DNA of 33,361 bases from an uncultured Lachnospiraceae bacterium. Its GTDB lineage: Bacteria > Bacillota > Clostridia > Lachnospirales > Lachnospiraceae. Made by a program: the position numbers and the translations under genes. Positions 30,335-33,361 of this stretch are shown piece after piece (the stretch's first letter is position 1; each line of letters opens with the position of its first letter). The stretch is from contig CADCIK010000016.1 in NCBI GenBank assembly GCA_902801415.1, forward strand, positions 1-33,361. Reading direction: 5' to 3'. The notes beneath the pieces are model-generated. The model did no database searches. It was not told the DNA's origin and was given only the letters and a program-made list of their open reading frames with translations.

Positions 30335-32245
30335 ATGGATCGCTATTACGGATTTGACCTTGGAGACGCGGAGAGCGCGGTCTCCTATCTCAATAAAAAC
30401 GACGTCACAGTTCCCCGCGTTCTCACAGTGCGGGAGGCGAAAAGTTTTATAACGGCCTATGCCAGGCTCAGAAACGGGGAGCTCGTGATCGGTGAAGCGG
30501 CCTGCTACAATCCGGAAGCCGTCACGCGAAAGCTCCGGTTTAAGAGCCGTTTCCTGAGGGACCCTGAAAGCCGCAAGGACGTCAAGGCCTTCGCGGCGGG
30601 AGTTCTGGGTGAGCTCTATATGAGCGGAGACCTTGTTAAGGGAGAGGACTGCTGCTTTTATGTAGGCTGCCCTGCGGGCTGGGACAAAACAGCGAGAGAG
30701 ATCTACAGAGAACTGTTCGAAGAGGCCGGGTATCCGCCTGTGCGGATCATTTCCGAGTCTCGCGCGGCGCTGGTGAGCGCCTGCCAGTCCAAGCATTTCC
30801 AGGTGGGCTATGATATTCTGTCCAAGCCTGTGCTGGTTGTCGATATAGGATCCTCCACGACAGACTTTGCCTATATCATGGGCGGAAGAGAAGTGGAGCT
30901 GCAGACGGCGGGAGAGGTGGCCCTCGGCGGCGGCCTCATGGATGAAGTGCTCCTTGAGATCGCGCTGGACGCGGCTGTCCGCGGAGAAAGGATTCGGCAG
31001 ATCTTCGAAGAGAGCCCGCCCTGGCGCAGTTACTGTGAGTTCGCGGCAAGAAGGCTCAAGGAGAAGTACTTTGCCGACGAGGACTACTGGAAAGAAAACG
31101 AATGCAGACAGTCTGTGATCATCAGCTATGAAAAGCCGGTGCGCCTGCCCCTTTTCATGAACGAGAAGACGGCGGACCGCATCCTTCACGGCGGTATGCC
31201 GCAGCTGGGCGGCAAGAGCTTCAAGGAAGTGTTTGTGGAGAGCCTGCACAGTGTCCGCGCCAAAATACAGGGCGAACTGCCGGAACTGGTATTCCTTACC
31301 GGCGGCGTCTCAAGGCTTCCCGCTGTCCGCGACTGGTGCAGAGAAGCTTTTCCCGAGGCGGTCGTGATCACAGGCGTAGAACCTGAGTTTTCCGTCAGCC
31401 GCGGACTTGCATGGAGCGGACGGATCGATGAAGAACTCAGGCAGTTCCGCGCGGAGATCCGTGAGCTGGTGGGTTCGAGCACAGTCGAGAGGATCGTGGA
31501 ACAGCACATCGGAGAGCTCTACCACAGAACGGTGGATACACTTGTGCAGCCGATCCTGGAAAACGCGGCCATGCCGGTCTTTGACAGGTGGCGGAGCGGG
31601 GAGATCGAGAGACTTTCCGATATCAATAAGGAGATGGAGAAAGAGATCGAGCGCTACCTGCACACGGAAGAAGTGCAGGAGATGCTGGTAGGTCCCATCA
31701 CACAGTGGCTCAAGCCTGTTTCCTACGAGCTGGAGGAGCAGACCATCCCGATCTGCATCCGGCACGGCGTGCCCTACAAGGCGCTGAGCCTGAGTTCCTT
31801 CCTGTCTATATCCGATCTGGACATCCGCGTAGACGCGAAAGATGTCTTCGCGGTAGAGGAACTGACCTGGATGATCGACACGATCATATCCATTCTGATC
31901 GGGCTTCTCTGCGGCGGAAGCGGTGTGGCGCTGATCTCCGGCGGCATTTCCGGAATTGTGGCCGGCGCCATGCTCTCACTGATGATCCTGATCCTGGGCA
32001 AAGATAAGATGGAGGAAGCTGTTATGAACATCGTGATCCCCCGCCCGGTCAGAAAGCTTGTCCCGAGAGGACACTTCATGTCCCGCATGGAAAAGATCAG
32101 CAGCGAGGTCAGAGAGAGCTTCTATAAGAGCCTCGAGAAGGACAAGAATGACGCGATCACCAAGCGCCTTGTCGATGAGATATCCGAACAGATCGAACAC
32201 TGCCTCATGCGTATGGCCGAGGTCGTGGAGATCCCGCTCGGATAA
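30335..32245 (+). CDS. Hsp70/actin-fold ATPase with C-terminal membrane hairpin
   Basis: A 636-residue protein. Residues 1-365 form an Hsp70/actin-type ATPase: phosphate-1 GFDLGDAES (6-14), phosphate-2 VVDIGSSTTDFAY (168-180) and adenosine motif LTGGVSRLP (321-329). The usual GIDLGTTNS start is altered (no Thr-Thr), so ATP handling may differ. The DnaK substrate-binding domain is absent. Instead there is a coiled, charged region (365-450), a globular part (450-510), a hydrophobic hairpin (about 513-555, rich in Ile, Leu, Gly) and a charged helical tail (556-636). The protein is thus probably anchored by the hairpin with the ATPase in the cytoplasm. Two consecutive ATGs occur (30332, 30335); AGGAGG spacing (3 or 6 bases) favours 30335. 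It pairs with the two-TM protein upstream. Confidence 0.82.
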   Translation: MDRYYGFDLGDAESAVSYLNKNDVTVPRVLTVREAKSFITAYARLRNGELVIGEAACYNPEAVTRKLRFKSRFLRDPESRKDVKAFAAGVLGELYMSGDLVKGEDCCFYVGCPAGWDKTAREIYRELFEEAGYPPVRIISESRAALVSACQSKHFQVGYDILSKPVLVVDIGSSTTDFAYIMGGREVELQTAGEVALGGGLMDEVLLEIALDAAVRGERIRQIFEESPPWRSYCEFAARRLKEKYFADEDYWKENECRQSVIISYEKPVRLPLFMNEKTADRILHGGMPQLGGKSFKEVFVESLHSVRAKIQGELPELVFLTGGVSRLPAVRDWCREAFPEAVVITGVEPEFSVSRGLAWSGRIDEELRQFRAEIRELVGSSTVERIVEQHIGELYHRTVDTLVQPILENAAMPVFDRWRSGEIERLSDINKEMEKEIERYLHTEEVQEMLVGPITQWLKPVSYELEEQTIPICIRHGVPYKALSLSSFLSISDLDIRVDAKDVFAVEELTWMIDTIISILIGLLCGGSGVALISGGISGIVAGAMLSLMILILGKDKMEEAVMNIVIPRPVRKLVPRGHFMSRMEKISSEVRESFYKSLEKDKNDAITKRLVDEISEQIEHCLMRMAEVVEIPLG

Positions 32246-32345
32246 AGAAACAGTATAAAGAAACCGGATAAAGAATCCGATCTATAAGAGAAGAATCCGA
32301 TCAACAAGATCAGATCAATGATCCGGATCGGAGATCAGATCAGGA
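32239..32345 (+). repeat. Degenerate short repeats after the Hsp70-like gene
   Basis: The stop-codon segment GGATAAAGAA recurs with variation (GTATAAAGAA, GGATAAAGAA) and grades into AGAATCCGATC (about 32272 and 32290) and AGATCAGATCA units (about 32309 and 32332). No gene fits here. It resembles slippage-born extensions past a stop. Confidence 0.6.
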
Positions 32346-32368
32346 AATGACGCAGGAGGAACCGACTT

Positions 32369-33103
32369 TTGGTACAATTTCAGATTAGAATGTGCGCGCT
32401 GTTCGCTGCGGGAGCGATCGCTCTGTCTTCCCCCGGTGTTTTGGCGGGAAACGGAGCCGAGCAGGGTATGCTTGCGGCCGGTTCAGCTGTCGCGGAAGCG
32501 GCGGAAGAGATCGGTCAGGCAGTCGCGAAGGACGCAATGGATCCCTTCCGGGACAGACCGGACATCGATCCGGATGACTGGATGTTCATCCTTGCCAATC
32601 CGTGGAATGAGATCGGCGATTACACGCCGGAGCTGACAACACTGGAGAGACAGCAGTTTGACGTGCGGATCGCAGACGCCATGGAGGAATTTGTGAGCGC
32701 AGCGAGAGCAGAGGGACTGAGTGTCCTGCTATCGTCAGGCTACCGCAGCTATGCGGAGCAGACATATCTGTTTAACCGCAAAGTGTCCGAATACGGTGAA
32801 GCAGTTGCGCAGACGATCGTGGCAAGACCGGGGACCAGCGAGCACCAGACGGGGCTCTGCTGTGACATCACGGATCGCTACTATGAAATGAAGGACCGGA
32901 GCCTGGAGAACACGGAGCTTTATCAGTGGATGAGCGCGCATTGCCAGGAATACGGATTTATCGTGCGTTTTCCCGACGGCAAAGAGGACGTGACAGGGAT
33001 CATTTACGAACCCTGGCACTTCCGCTATGTCGGCAAAGAGGCAGCTGCATATATTATGGAACATGATCTGACGCTGGAGGAGTTTCTGGAGCTGTATCAA
33101 TAA
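32369..33103 (+). CDS. VanY-type D-alanyl-D-alanine carboxypeptidase (peptidase M15)
   Basis: A 244-residue zinc peptidase that trims the terminal D-Ala from peptidoglycan stem peptides. Motifs are SSGYRSYAEQ (122-131, R125), RPGTSEHQTGLCCDIT (153-168, zinc ligands H159 and D166) and YEPWHFRYVG (213-222, catalytic E214 and ligand H217). The N-terminus is a signal peptide or signal anchor (h-region about 9-26, ending GVLAG), so it acts outside the membrane. The start is TTG 32369, which follows AGGAGG by nine bases; the next ATG (32390) would be 30 bases from it and would remove the basic n-region. VanS/VanR-type genes are absent, so housekeeping wall turnover is more likely than glycopeptide resistance. 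Confidence 0.93.
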   Translation: MVQFQIRMCALFAAGAIALSSPGVLAGNGAEQGMLAAGSAVAEAAEEIGQAVAKDAMDPFRDRPDIDPDDWMFILANPWNEIGDYTPELTTLERQQFDVRIADAMEEFVSAARAEGLSVLLSSGYRSYAEQTYLFNRKVSEYGEAVAQTIVARPGTSEHQTGLCCDITDRYYEMKDRSLENTELYQWMSAHCQEYGFIVRFPDGKEDVTGIIYEPWHFRYVGKEAAAYIMEHDLTLEEFLELYQ

Positions 33104-33124
33104 TAAAAGCAGAATGTTCAGCCC

Positions 33125-33161
33125 ACGTCCCAAATGCTCCGCATTCGGAACTGCGGACGTA
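33125..33161 (+). other. Imperfect inverted repeat after the carboxypeptidase gene
   Basis: ACGTCC (about 33125-33130) and GGACGT (about 33156-33161) enclose a TCCGCATTCGGA dyad. There is no T run, so it is a doubtful terminator and could mark the boundary before the mobile element. Confidence 0.35.
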
Positions 33162-33236
33162 CAGAGGTGATGAAATAATAACAAACAAAAGAAAGCTTCC
33201 TGTATAGTTTAAATCGTGGTGGACGTTGAAAAGAAA

Positions 33237-33308
33237 AAATACCTCAGAGTAGAATAAGATTCACTGACTTGGCGGTTGGTAAAAATCTTATATAACAAAG
33301 AGGTATTT
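33237..33308 (+). ncRNA. Candidate structured RNA (bridge-RNA-like) upstream of transposase
   Basis: AAATACCTC (33237-33245) pairs with GAGGTATTT (33300-33308), and inside it ATAAGATT (33254-33261) pairs with AATCTTAT (33284-33291). This leaves an internal loop of eight bases on each side and a 22-base terminal loop. A stem with a two-sided internal loop next to an IS110-type gene is the kind of layout described for bridge RNAs, but this is only an analogy. Confidence 0.3.
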
Positions 33309-33311
33309 CAA

Positions 33312-33361
33312 ATGAAGTCTAACACGCAGAACGCAAAAATTGAAGCAGTAACAGAAAACAC
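33312..33361 (+). CDS. N-terminal fragment of a probable IS110-family transposase
   Basis: An open frame from ATG 33312 runs to the window edge and encodes MKSNTQNAKIEAVTENT (17 residues). From memory of the family, clostridial IS110 transposases often begin with a short Lys/Asn-rich lead followed by a VTExT-type segment just before the RuvC-like DEDD domain. GAGGTA precedes the ATG, though it also forms the right arm of the upstream stem, so folding of the leader could hide the ribosome binding site. With so few residues the family is a guess. Confidence 0.4.
   Translation, partial: MKSNTQNAKIEAVTEN

Larger units (their letters stand above)
33180..33361 (+). mobile_element. Possible left end of an IS110-type insertion sequence (cut by window edge)
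   Basis: The last 180 bases switch to AT-rich sequence unlike the neighbouring genes. They contain a nested inverted repeat (33237-33308) and then the start of a reading frame that resembles clostridial IS110-family transposase N-termini. No element end or target duplication can be seen because the element runs out of the window. Confidence 0.4.

Noticed and set aside
32369-33103. Glycopeptide resistance role for the VanY-type gene
   Set aside because: No vanR, vanS, vanH, vanA/B or vanX-like genes are nearby; ordinary wall turnover is enough.
33164-33176. Tiny ORF ATG AAA TAA after a GAGGTG sequence
   Set aside because: A two-codon frame cannot be supported as a gene; it probably is chance or leader sequence.

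Overview
The window looks like a chromosomal segment from an anaerobic Firmicute of class Clostridia, probably a gut Lachnospiraceae-type organism. The grounds are moderate GC content, strong AGGAGG-type ribosome binding sites, four-subunit 2-oxoacid:ferredoxin oxidoreductase genes, phosphotransacetylase, a formate/nitrite-type channel, an NhaC-type antiporter and a MacAB-like efflux operon with two adaptors. The family-level placement is inferred from gene content, not from a marker gene. No tRNA, rRNA or CRISPR array was found.

Layout. 1-2050: the 3' end of a glycogen branching enzyme, a DtxR/MntR-type regulator, a C39-like protein whose catalytic His seems replaced by Glu, and a cyclophilin ending at a clear terminator. 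2172-8096: a tight four-gene efflux operon (HlyD-like adaptor, MacB-type ATPase, a very large second adaptor with an internal insertion, FtsX-type permease). It ends at a bidirectional terminator shared with the convergent metF. 9300-11298: pta and a formate/nitrite transporter. 11436-15344: two GH32 beta-fructosidases flanking a HAD phosphatase, for intracellular fructan or sucrose use. 15457-17453: a small Asp-loop protein and a sodium:alanine symporter. 17585-21774: nitroreductase, ABC exporter and MATE exporter. 21775-22398: a non-coding stretch full of direct and inverted repeats. 22399-24810: NhaC antiporter (minus strand) and endonuclease III. 24994-29215: the porC-porD-porA-porB cluster, with a terminator between porC and porD, followed by a LysR regulator. 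29410-32245: a two-gene cassette of a two-TM protein and an Hsp70/actin-fold ATPase whose C-terminus carries a membrane hairpin instead of a substrate-binding domain. 32369-33103: a VanY-type D,D-carboxypeptidase with a TTG start. 33180-33361: what may be the left end of an IS110-type element with a structured leader, cut by the window edge.

How the genes relate. Central fermentation is represented by por (2-oxoacid to acyl-CoA and reduced ferredoxin), pta (acetyl-CoA to acetyl-phosphate) and a formate-type channel, with the GH32 enzymes supplying hexose. Three export systems (MacAB-like, ABC half-exporter, MATE) suggest xenobiotic or peptide exposure.

Most unusual signals: (1) the membrane-anchored Hsp70-like ATPase with its two-TM partner; (2) tandem duplications of gene 3' ends running past the stop codons of the MATE and nth genes; (3) the repeat-rich island at 21934-22283; (4) a nested inverted repeat upstream of the presumed transposase, a candidate bridge-RNA-like structure.
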